Made by a program: the position numbers and the translations under genes. DNA of 64,000 nt from IMG/VR virus record IMGVR_UViG_3300024255_000017, positions 1 through 64,000 of that record. One strand, written 5' to 3'. This DNA comes from a virus. This document shows positions 57,318 through 64,000 of the stretch, in pieces; position 1 is the stretch's first letter; the number at the start of each line of letters is the position of its first letter. Under the pieces are notes generated by a model. The model had not been told where the DNA came from and searched no databases. It saw only the letters and a program-made list of their open reading frames with translations.

Positions 57318-58697
57318 ATGGAATCATCTAAATTTTTACAATTATCAGAAGGAATATTATTAGAGTATATTTACACTAGTCAATCTGAACCAACTGAACT
57401 TAACACTGCTGACTATCCGATAGACATAATGCGAGACGGTCATACCGGTGGTAGCTATCTATTTAATACAAGTGATGTTTCGGCTGAAATGGGTAACTAT
57501 ACAGATATCTCTGCTGCTGCTATTAATGTAAATAAAACTCAGTACGCATATTTAGATACTGATATAGGAGTACCTTATAATGATTTTGATCCATTATTGA
57601 CTAACACGGTAGACCTCCTACAGACGTTCTCCCCTCAGCTAAATATAGCATATGATAAAATAAGAGTACATTTTATCTCAGGCTTTTCATTTACAGGATT
57701 TGATGGTATTATATTTGAAACCTTAGTACCTCGTAGGGATGGTGTATTATTAAACCTATCTTCAATAAACTTTTTAAAGACTGATACTCCGGTATTTAAT
57801 CCAGATCCAGTTTTAATAAATGATAATCTTTATGCCAGTTTTATTGAATGGAGAGTACCATCTCTTTACTTCATGAATAACAGCTTTAATGCTGCTGATT
57901 CTAATGGCCTAGGATTTAAGTTAACTGAAGGTAAAGGATTTTTAAGTACTCCTACAATTACATTTAAGGCTACAGGTATTTATGAAACTATAGTTGAAAA
58001 TAGTTATAGCTATTATAATGTAGAAGAAATAAATTCAGTTACATTACCAAGTAGGGATATTTATGATAATCTTTATGCTAGTGTTACAGAGGCGGAAGGT
58101 GGTGATTATTTTGAATTAACAGGTTTGGTAACAGGTTCAACATTTTCTAATTTTATAAGTCAGCTAAACGCCACGTCAGGTGGAGCAAACAATATAGTAT
58201 TTCATGAAATTAATGTGAGTGAGCAAATAGATACTTCATTTGTTAAGACTAGCACACAGGTATTTACACAGACTAACAGTTTTGATAATCCTATTCTATT
58301 TAGACCAATTATTTTAAATAGTGCTATTGCCGCTTCTTTTACAATTAATTATATGCTAAGAATTTATAACCGAGCTGATAATACTCAGATAATTAAGCAA
58401 GCTAAATTAACTTCATTTGATGTAAAGAAATACGGAAGGCGATTAATGAAAATAAATTTAGGAGTAGTTCCAACTGTGGCTAATGTATACAATCAAATTG
58501 CACCGAATGATGGAAACAATATTATTGTAAACAATGGTGGAAATGGAGGAGCTGGACAAACAACAGAAAAAATAGTAGAACAACTGGTAGTGAAAACTAA
58601 GTATGTAACTTCATTTAGAGATAAATTACATGTGAAGGCGTCAATATCTCCAGCTAAAATACAAACAATAACAGAAACCGATGGATCAACAGAATAA
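57318..58697 (+). CDS. virion structural protein, 459 aa
   Basis: Beta-rich throughout, with a C-terminal linker of Gly/Asn/Gln (IIVNNGGNGGAGQTTEKIVEQ, about 414-434). No motif recognised. Overlaps the next gene by 17 bases, so the two products are translated together and may form a complex. Confidence 0.55.
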   Translation: MESSKFLQLSEGILLEYIYTSQSEPTELNTADYPIDIMRDGHTGGSYLFNTSDVSAEMGNYTDISAAAINVNKTQYAYLDTDIGVPYNDFDPLLTNTVDLLQTFSPQLNIAYDKIRVHFISGFSFTGFDGIIFETLVPRRDGVLLNLSSINFLKTDTPVFNPDPVLINDNLYASFIEWRVPSLYFMNNSFNAADSNGLGFKLTEGKGFLSTPTITFKATGIYETIVENSYSYYNVEEINSVTLPSRDIYDNLYASVTEAEGGDYFELTGLVTGSTFSNFISQLNATSGGANNIVFHEINVSEQIDTSFVKTSTQVFTQTNSFDNPILFRPIILNSAIAASFTINYMLRIYNRADNTQIIKQAKLTSFDVKKYGRRLMKINLGVVPTVANVYNQIAPNDGNNIIVNNGGNGGAGQTTEKIVEQLVVKTKYVTSFRDKLHVKASISPAKIQTITETDGSTE

Positions 58698-59721
58698 CAA
58701 AGAAGAACGCGTTAGTGCATTTACAAAACCATTAGCTTCTTTACCTTTAGTATCAACGGCTCCTATTGGAGTTTCAACTAATGTAGCTACAACTAAACCT
58801 TACCAAGAATATTTTCAAAGGTTTGTAGTATTAGATCCGGATGCTAGAACTTTACCTAACGGCGATGGGGTTATAAGAATATCACCATTTGATGATTATG
58901 TTATTTTTACAATATATGATGACACTATAGGATCTGTTCCAGTTGATCCAGCAAATCAGAAAAAAGCAAATCCTAATGAAGCGGCCGCCGCTGTTAATAC
59001 AGCTGAAAAGCCAATTGATCTTAGTAACGTAGGAACTATTACTTTAGTTTTTGTTGGTGAGAACGATGAAATTAGAATACCTAATTGGACACAGGTACAA
59101 ACCGTGGATCTTTCACAAGGTCAGGTATTATTTAGAATAGACAAAGAAAGCTCAAAAAAGATATTAGCATTAGATAATAATAACTTTTATATCTCTACAA
59201 GAATGGAGGACATTAATGGTACTAGTGATGAAAGCGTATTATATACCGGTACCTTTTTAGGATTGGTTGATGCAGCCAAAGAAACTATGACAGCTAAAAT
59301 GGAGGCACAGGTTGCCTTATATTCAGACGAGCTTGCGAGATTGCAATTACTGATAGCGAATTATAAATCTAATGAAGCTGAATACCAATCTACTATAGTA
59401 GAACTAAATGATACTGTTGAAGTATTAGAAAATTCTAATCTTAAGTTAACGGATGAAGTAGCTACTTTATCTAAGGAATTAGGAAGTACAGAATCTGAGT
59501 TAGCAATTGAAGAAGCTAGAAATGCTCAATTAAGAGCTAATCTTGCTAAGAAAAGAAAAATTCAGGTAATGGGATTAAAGGTGTTGGCTGATCAAGCTAG
59601 ATCAAAAGCAGTTAAACGAAGATACTTTAGACAATCAGCTAAATCTAATCAAAGCTTTAGTACTACAAACAATGCAATAAGTGTACCAAGAAGACCGAGT
59701 AGTTTTAGACAGGTTTCATAA
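58681..59721 (+). CDS. structural protein with coiled-coil C-terminus, 346 aa
   Basis: A globular, beta-rich N-terminal part (about 40-200) precedes a long coiled coil (about 205-285, ELARLQLLIANYKSNEAEYQ ... LEN-SNLKLTDEV) and a basic tail (KKRKIQVMGLKVLADQARSK). The pattern suits a fibre or whisker-like protein. No family recognised. Confidence 0.55.
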   Translation: MDQQNNKEERVSAFTKPLASLPLVSTAPIGVSTNVATTKPYQEYFQRFVVLDPDARTLPNGDGVIRISPFDDYVIFTIYDDTIGSVPVDPANQKKANPNEAAAAVNTAEKPIDLSNVGTITLVFVGENDEIRIPNWTQVQTVDLSQGQVLFRIDKESSKKILALDNNNFYISTRMEDINGTSDESVLYTGTFLGLVDAAKETMTAKMEAQVALYSDELARLQLLIANYKSNEAEYQSTIVELNDTVEVLENSNLKLTDEVATLSKELGSTESELAIEEARNAQLRANLAKKRKIQVMGLKVLADQARSKAVKRRYFRQSAKSNQSFSTTNNAISVPRRPSSFRQVS

Positions 59722-59731
59722 TAGATAAGAT

Positions 59732-60286
59732 ATGATATTAAGCGCAAGAAATAACCAGTTTAAATTTGAATTTCCTAGAAATTTTATTCCTAAGGAAATA
59801 TCAGATAAGTATAAGCCATACTTAAATAGAATGCCAGGTGCTATGATTAAAGAACCTATCGATTATTTTAATTATGGAATACAATCAATGAATTTACCTG
59901 GACCTTCATTTGATCCAGTAACACAAAATGACTTTCCTGGAAATACTAGAAGATTTAGAACAAGTCTACCTAAGCAAGAACTGTTTGATAAAGATCTAAC
60001 TATTACGATGCAAGCATTTGATGGTTGGGTTAATTATTGGATGGCTATCGAAGTATTTGATTACTATTATAAACAGAGTGGAAAAAATCCGTTTGTACCA
60101 GAAGGTATTGGATTGCAAATGATTGATGGTGATGGAAATATTTTTGTTACTTGTCAATTAAAAGATATGATAATGACTGGTGTTAGCGCATTAGATTTAA
60201 ATTTCTCAAGCAACACGATAGAATTTCAAACATTTGATATTAATTTTACATATAACATTTTAGAAACTAAAGTTAATCTTGTCTAA
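59732..60286 (+). CDS. tail-tube-fold protein (gp19-like)
   Basis: The 184-aa protein has the size and beta layout of T4-type tube proteins: RFRTSLPKQELFDKDLTITM (about 71-90), AFDGWVNYWMAIEVFDYYYK (about 93-112), and a C-terminal beta pair ending SNTIEFQTFDINFTYN. It could be the tail tube protein or a tube initiator. Downstream, a 4-bp TCTA/TAGA pair and TAATATATAAAC motif precede the next gene. Confidence 0.55.
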   Translation: MILSARNNQFKFEFPRNFIPKEISDKYKPYLNRMPGAMIKEPIDYFNYGIQSMNLPGPSFDPVTQNDFPGNTRRFRTSLPKQELFDKDLTITMQAFDGWVNYWMAIEVFDYYYKQSGKNPFVPEGIGLQMIDGDGNIFVTCQLKDMIMTGVSALDLNFSSNTIEFQTFDINFTYNILETKVNLV

Positions 60287-60309
60287 TATATAAACAAATA
60301 GAAAGAGCA

Positions 60310-60666
60310 ATGAAAACATTTAAAGATTACCTTACTGAAAGTCATGATGATTCTATAGATATACAAAATCTAATAAATGAATCTTATGATTTAACAGAAG
60401 AACAAGAAACTGCAATAGATAATGCAGTTGATAGAATTATGGAAGAACATAATAACGGAAAAGATTTAGAAGTTATTATGGAAGAAATAATTAATGAAGG
60501 TATATTAGGATCTGTTTTAGGTGGTCTTACTGGTTTTGCTTTAGGTAAATCTGTAGGAAAGGCTATCGCAAAGGTACTAGGTATTCAAAAAGGAGCCTTG
60601 TATGATTTATTAACCAGTCGATTAATTGGTGCTGCATTAGGTGCAGTATTAGGTAAAAGACTTTAA
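60310..60666 (+). CDS. candidate internal capsid protein with processing sites and glycine zipper
   Basis: The 118-aa protein begins MKTFKDYLTESHDD, matching the capsid-targeting N-terminus of T4 internal proteins. Three sites fit the prohead protease consensus (Leu/Ile-x-Glu before Ser or Gly): LTE-S at 8-11, INE-S at 22-25 and INE-G at 60-64. An acidic middle is followed by a Gly-zipper, membrane-active-looking C-terminus (GSVLGGLTGFALGKSVGKAI, about 66-85). It could be cleaved in the head and ejected with DNA, perhaps inserting in the host membrane. Inference from pattern. Confidence 0.55.
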   Translation: MKTFKDYLTESHDDSIDIQNLINESYDLTEEQETAIDNAVDRIMEEHNNGKDLEVIMEEIINEGILGSVLGGLTGFALGKSVGKAIAKVLGIQKGALYDLLTSRLIGAALGAVLGKRL

Positions 60667-60676
60667 TCCAATATAA

Positions 60677-61351
60677 TTGATTTACTCAGGTATAGATTTT
60701 TCTCTCAATAGTCCAGGTACATGTACACAGGACCATAAAGGCAAATACACATTTATTACATTCTTTAATTACGGTAATAGAATATGGGATGAAGAAGGTA
60801 GAAAGATACCAAAGTCCTTTTCGGTTCATAAAGAACTAATGGATAGCAAAACAATATTAGGATTTCCTTATTATAGACAAGTAAAGGATAAGGACTTTTT
60901 ACTCAGGGAACGAGAAAAACTCACAGATGGCCAAAACATAGCCGAATTAATGTCAAATATTTTAATAACCTTATATGGAACAAAAAACCATAAGATTGCA
61001 TTAGAAGGGTTCTCCTATGGTTCAAAAGGAAATTCATTCATTGACATTGTTCAGTATAATACATTTTTAAGAAATGAAATAGTTAATGCTTGGGGTGTAG
61101 AAAATATCTCAATTTACCAACCATCCCATGTTAAGAAATTAGCAGGTAAAGGTAATGCAAACAAACATTACATGGTTAAGGCATTCCAAGACGACGTTTT
61201 TAATGATAAAGATTTAAGGAAAACAGATTTATGGAAATGGACTCAAGGTAAAGACTTTACAGAAAAGATCCCTAAACCAATAGATGACTTAGTAGATGCG
61301 TACTTTATACTAAATGCTAATAAAGAAAAAGGGTGGTCATTAAATACTTAA
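60677..61351 (+). CDS. RuvC-like Holliday-junction resolvase
   Basis: RNase H-fold nuclease pattern: GIDFSLNSPG with Asp7, ALEGFSYGSKGN with Glu110 and IDDLVDA with Asp203/204 and Asp207 supply the metal-binding acidic residues. It would cut branched DNA during recombination-dependent replication or before packaging (T4 uses the unrelated gp49). The start is TTG: an in-frame TAA lies directly before it and no ATG follows near the conserved first strand. It precedes the GroES-like gene. Confidence 0.8.
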   Translation: MIYSGIDFSLNSPGTCTQDHKGKYTFITFFNYGNRIWDEEGRKIPKSFSVHKELMDSKTILGFPYYRQVKDKDFLLREREKLTDGQNIAELMSNILITLYGTKNHKIALEGFSYGSKGNSFIDIVQYNTFLRNEIVNAWGVENISIYQPSHVKKLAGKGNANKHYMVKAFQDDVFNDKDLRKTDLWKWTQGKDFTEKIPKPIDDLVDAYFILNANKEKGWSLNT

Positions 61352-61410
61352 TACATAGAAAACCACTAAATACATTGAGTCTAGTAATTACATACTTCTC
61401 TTTCTTTAAT

Positions 61411-61431
61411 TAGTTATATTTTATATATAGC
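61411..61431 (+). promoter_or_regulatory. promoter-like element before the GroES-like gene
   Basis: TAGTTATATTTTATATATAG, with TTCTCTTTC about 15 bases upstream, resembles the elements at 4264 and 10763. It lies 26 bases before the GroES-like ATG, in a 105-base gap. Confidence 0.45.
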
Positions 61432-61456
61432 AACTAGAACTTAGTTTCAGAATATT

Positions 61457-61723
61457 ATGATAAAAGCAATAAAAAATAGAATATTTATTAAAAAAGATGA
61501 ATTACCAGAAAAAATTGGTAGTATATATGTACCTAAAACCGAAGGTCAGTATGCTCCACCTTATTCAGGTACAATCATATCTGTAGGTGGTGGCATAGAG
61601 GATTCAGATTACAAAATAGGTTCACGAGTACTATTTCACGACTTAGCAGGTACAGAGTTTAAATATAATGGCGATACTATATTCAGCATCAGAGAAAACG
61701 ATGTAACCGCTATTATGCAATAA
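61457..61723 (+). CDS. GroES-like co-chaperonin
   Basis: The 88-aa protein follows the GroES layout: N-terminal strand (IKAIKNRIFIKKD), a mobile-loop region (GSIYVPKTEGQYAPPY, about 22-37), the conserved turn GTIISVGGGIED and a C-terminal beta barrel ending in EFKYNGDTIFSIRENDVTAI. It is closer to bacterial GroES than to T4 gp31. It would cap the host GroEL chamber, possibly widening it for a large capsid protein as gp31 does. Own promoter-like element; a DnaJ-like co-chaperone is at 15839. Confidence 0.92.
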   Translation: MIKAIKNRIFIKKDELPEKIGSIYVPKTEGQYAPPYSGTIISVGGGIEDSDYKIGSRVLFHDLAGTEFKYNGDTIFSIRENDVTAIMQ

Positions 61724-61740
61724 AAAAGTTCTATTTAGAC

Positions 61741-61774
61741 TGAAACTAAATAGAGATATGAATATATAATAAAC
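61741..61774 (+). promoter_or_regulatory. promoter-like element before the ssDNA-binding protein
   Basis: TGAAACTAAATAGAG then GAATATATAATAAAC combines the family B left box with the family C right box. It gives the gp32-like gene a leader of about 140 bases. Confidence 0.5.
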
Positions 61775-61806
61775 AAAGGAATCAATATTATATTGGTACT
61801 TTTTAA

Positions 61807-61915
61807 ATGGCATATAACAAGGCAAAGTATATCGGCAATACCCGGGCAAATTAAAGATAGGCAATGTTTTGTTATGGCTTAAATTAAATAAATAACAAAC
61901 AAATAAAAAAGGCAA
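61807..61915 (+). promoter_or_regulatory. ssDNA-binding protein leader with repeated GGCAA and stem
   Basis: GGCAA occurs at 61821, 61834, 61845, 61860 and 61911, the last just before the start codon. ATAACAA (61814-61820) can pair with TTGTTAT (61869-61875). A 15-codon frame at 61807 is unlikely to be a gene. T4 gp32 controls its own translation through a pseudoknot and unstructured repeats in its leader; the layout here could serve the same purpose. Confidence 0.5.
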
Positions 61916-61920
61916 TTAAA

Positions 61921-62844
61921 ATGGCAAATGAATTCGACATTTTCAGTGTTAGCGTCAAGGACCTAGACACTGGAGACAGACCGCAAACAACAAGCGATCT
62001 TTACACACCAAAACCTGATCAAGGTTCAGACGGTACTTACCGTTCACTAATTAGGTTTCTACCTAATGTAAAAAATCCACGCAAACCTTTCGTTCGTAAA
62101 TATGTCTACTGGTTAGAAGACAGAGATGGCAATGGTTTTTACGCAGACTCACCTTCAACGGTTGGAGACAAATGTGCTGTACAGGACATGTTCTTTAAAC
62201 TTAGAAACTCTGAATCTGCTGTAGACAAAAAGATGTCAGAGGGACTTAAGCGTAGAGAAGTATTTTATGCATTAGTACAAATCGTAAAGGATCCACAAAA
62301 CAGAGATCTTGAAGGTCAAATTAAAGTAATGAAATTTGGTTATAAGATCAAGACAAAAATTGATGAGGAGTTAAATCCACAATTTGATGAACCAACACAA
62401 GTATTCGATCCGTTTGAAGGAAAGAATTTTGAATTGGTAATTTCAAAGAAAGGTGGATATCCAAACTACGATTCATGTAAATTCCAAGGGAGTAGATCTC
62501 CAATGTCAATTAAAGGTGATGATGTAACCGCAGATGATGCAGGAAGAACTGCAATTCTCGATTATATTAAAGATGCACCGGATTTAGGCAACTTTGACTA
62601 CAGACCATGGACTGACGATCAAAGAAACAAAGTAATGGGCGTACTTTCACAATTTAGTAACCCAGGTTCTTCTATTGATACTGTTACTGCAAGACAAGCT
62701 CCGGCTGCTCCTGCTGCAACTAAAGCAGCGGCTGCTAAGGTAACAGAAACTTCTGCACCTGCTGAAACTGCTACTGCAACTAAAACTGAAGATTCTTCTA
62801 AAGGAGATGATTTTGATGATTTCATTAATGGTTTAGATCTTTAA
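61921..62844 (+). CDS. gp32-like single-stranded DNA-binding protein
   Basis: The 307-aa protein (T4 gp32: 301 aa) starts with a basic/acidic N-terminal domain and a core with LIRFLPNVKNPRKPFVRKYVYW (about 41-62) and DKCAVQDMFFKLR (about 83-95), typical of the phage SSB OB fold. An Ala/Thr/Pro-rich linker (about 258-290) leads to an acidic tip DDFDDFINGLDL, which in gp32 recruits partner proteins. The zinc-binding Cys/His set of T4 gp32 is not evident: only two cysteines remain. It coats ssDNA in replication and recombination. The primase-like gene follows after four bases. Confidence 0.88.
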   Translation: MANEFDIFSVSVKDLDTGDRPQTTSDLYTPKPDQGSDGTYRSLIRFLPNVKNPRKPFVRKYVYWLEDRDGNGFYADSPSTVGDKCAVQDMFFKLRNSESAVDKKMSEGLKRREVFYALVQIVKDPQNRDLEGQIKVMKFGYKIKTKIDEELNPQFDEPTQVFDPFEGKNFELVISKKGGYPNYDSCKFQGSRSPMSIKGDDVTADDAGRTAILDYIKDAPDLGNFDYRPWTDDQRNKVMGVLSQFSNPGSSIDTVTARQAPAAPAATKAAAAKVTETSAPAETATATKTEDSSKGDDFDDFINGLDL

Positions 62845-62848
62845 TGAT

Positions 62849-63922
62849 ATGGGAACAGAAGTATTAATATCTTCTGAAATGAAAGCTCGGATCATCGATA
62901 AGGTGGTCCGAGTTCTTCACCTTAATCATTCTCACCCAGAAAAAAGGAGAATGTTAGAAAGTAAGGAACGATTAAATTTTGCATGTCCTTACTGTGGAGA
63001 CTCAACAGATTCAGTAAGAAAAAAGAGAGGTAATCTTTATTGGAAAAATTTACAATTCCACTGTTACAATTGTTCAGCTCACGAGAGTTTAGATGTTTTC
63101 TTAAAGGATCATAATTTAAACTTTGAAGGCGAAGACCGTATAGATGTAATTAATTTCATTAAGGAAAATAGAAAAAACTTTTCTTTAGGTGAAACTTTAG
63201 AATTTCATTTATTTGATAAGGCAAATAAATTAGCATTATCATTTGATGAAGTTGCATTAGGTTTTAATGTATATCCTATTAATTCATTAACATACCGAGC
63301 ATACCCATATCTTAAAAGTAGATTACTCCATCACAAAACTGAAAAATTCGGTTATGACCCAAGGAGAAAAGAGCTTTATGTTTTTAACTTAAATAAAAAT
63401 AAAAAGATAATAGGATTCCAGGTTAGAGCATTAGAAGATACGAGTGGCCCTAAATATAAAACTTGGAATATAGAAAGAATATATGATAGGCTAAAAAAAC
63501 AATTGAATGTATCTGAGGATGAACTTGATTCTTTAAATAAAATATCAATGATATTCGGAATCTTAACAGTTGACTTAGGTAGAGGATTTACGATATTTGA
63601 AGGACCTATAGATTCTTTCTTTATGTCAAACACATTAGGCTTAACTGGTGTTAAAAAGCAAATTTTAGATTTTGATGAAATACCAACAGCAAGATATATG
63701 TTTGATAATGATTATGAAGGTAAAGCTAAAATGATTCAGAAACTAAAGAAAGGGCAAACAGTTTTTATGTGGGATAAATATTTAAAGGATTTTGGAATAC
63801 CTAAGAAAAAGGTAAAGGATTTAAATGACCTAGTTAAATATGAATTTAAAAATAGGACTGGGTGTTTAAATGAGTTGGATAAATATTTTACAAACAATCA
63901 TTTAGATTTAATTTTCTTATGA
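62849..63922 (+). CDS. DNA primase (gp61/DnaG-like)
   Basis: A zinc-binding domain opens the protein: CPYCGDS (Cys46, Cys49) and CYNC (Cys72, Cys75). A TOPRIM-like catalytic centre follows with FEGPIDSFF (Glu251, Asp255) and FDNDYEG (Asp286, Asp288). At 357 aa it is close to T4 gp61 (342 aa). It would synthesise RNA primers for lagging-strand replication with a helicase encoded elsewhere. Its stop overlaps the next start as ATGA. Confidence 0.9.
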   Translation: MGTEVLISSEMKARIIDKVVRVLHLNHSHPEKRRMLESKERLNFACPYCGDSTDSVRKKRGNLYWKNLQFHCYNCSAHESLDVFLKDHNLNFEGEDRIDVINFIKENRKNFSLGETLEFHLFDKANKLALSFDEVALGFNVYPINSLTYRAYPYLKSRLLHHKTEKFGYDPRRKELYVFNLNKNKKIIGFQVRALEDTSGPKYKTWNIERIYDRLKKQLNVSEDELDSLNKISMIFGILTVDLGRGFTIFEGPIDSFFMSNTLGLTGVKKQILDFDEIPTARYMFDNDYEGKAKMIQKLKKGQTVFMWDKYLKDFGIPKKKVKDLNDLVKYEFKNRTGCLNELDKYFTNNHLDLIFL

Positions 63923-64000
63923 TAAAAAAATATAATGAATTTGTGGTTGAACAGTTCGAAGATTTTTATAATGACTTAGAAACTTCTAAGAAAAAGCTTA
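63919..64000 (+). CDS. partial gene with internal-protein-like N-terminus
   Basis: An ATGA overlap with the primase stop opens a frame running off the window: MIKKYNEFVVEQFEDFYNDL. The first 11 residues resemble the N-termini at 14481 and 60310 (Lys, aromatic, Glu at position 11), though the protease-type Leu/Ile-x-Glu is Val-x-Glu here. Product unknown because only 27 residues are visible. Confidence 0.55.
   Translation, partial: MIKKYNEFVVEQFEDFYNDLETSKKKL

Noticed and set aside
1-64000. Integrated prophage or bacterial chromosome segment
   Set aside because: No integrase, attachment site, repressor or housekeeping operon was seen. Gene density, tail module and replication genes fit a virulent T4-like phage.

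Overview
The window is a contiguous stretch of a large T4-like (myovirus) phage genome. Nearly all genes lie on the + strand, tightly packed and often overlapping by 1 to 11 bases. The host is most likely a member of the Bacteroidota, probably a flavobacterium-like marine or freshwater organism. The reasons are: AT-rich coding sequence; start codons preceded by A-rich leaders rather than Shine-Dalgarno sequences; two secreted proteins with the Ala-Gln signal-peptidase junction typical of that phylum; one of these ending in a segment resembling a type IX secretion (T9SS) sorting domain; and a bS21 homologue of the Bacteroidota type. No integrase, repressor or CRISPR array was seen. The exact host and phage genus cannot be fixed from the sequence alone.

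Layout. 1-5.4 kb: early-type region with small proteins, a RecA/RadA-like ATPase, a DUF932-like protein and unusual gene-poor DNA (about 96-600 and 3.3-4.3 kb) rich in short repeats and CTAG. 5.4-13.7 kb: accessory region with tRNA-Leu(TAA), tRNA-Arg(TCT), tRNA-Gln(TTG), one degenerate tRNA-like element, thioredoxin, a roughly 435-nt structured non-coding RNA candidate (7879-8313), a hexapeptide-repeat protein, a phage-encoded outer-membrane beta-barrel candidate, ribosomal protein bS21, a PNKP-like phosphatase, a PspC-domain protein, a membrane-anchored glucosaminidase (lysis), methylglyoxal synthase, a 2OG-Fe(II) oxygenase-like protein and the T9SS-like secreted protein. 13.8-15.0 kb: the only minus-strand island (three genes). 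15.0-19.4 kb: small membrane proteins, a DnaJ-type co-chaperone, DNA ligase, a HAD-fold protein and dCMP deaminase. 19.4-60.3 kb: the tail, baseplate and fibre module, with a huge collagen-like fibre (Gly-X-Gln triplets), gp53/LysM-like, hub, gp5-like OB-fold spike, gp25, gp6-like and gp7-like wedge proteins, very large fibre/baseplate proteins and a tail-tube-like protein. A four-domain S1-like RNA-binding protein and an amidoligase-like/pentapeptide fusion are embedded in it. 60.3-64 kb: candidate internal capsid protein, RuvC-like resolvase, GroES-like co-chaperonin, gp32-like ssDNA-binding protein and gp61-like primase.

How it fits together. Replication and recombination genes follow a repeated ~80-bp promoter-like element found in four copies. 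Structural and accessory operons follow two other recurring A/T-rich promoter-like motifs. The three intact tRNAs read TTA, AGA and CAA, which look like the preferred codons of these genes; TTA and CAA are the codons of the GLQ collagen repeats. Two ribosomal-protein homologues (bS21 and S1-like) plus the tRNAs suggest that the phage retools host translation. GroES-like and DnaJ-like proteins suggest that it also manages folding of its own proteins. The strongest candidate for an undescribed system is the structured RNA at 7879-8313 together with the bS21/S1 translation set.
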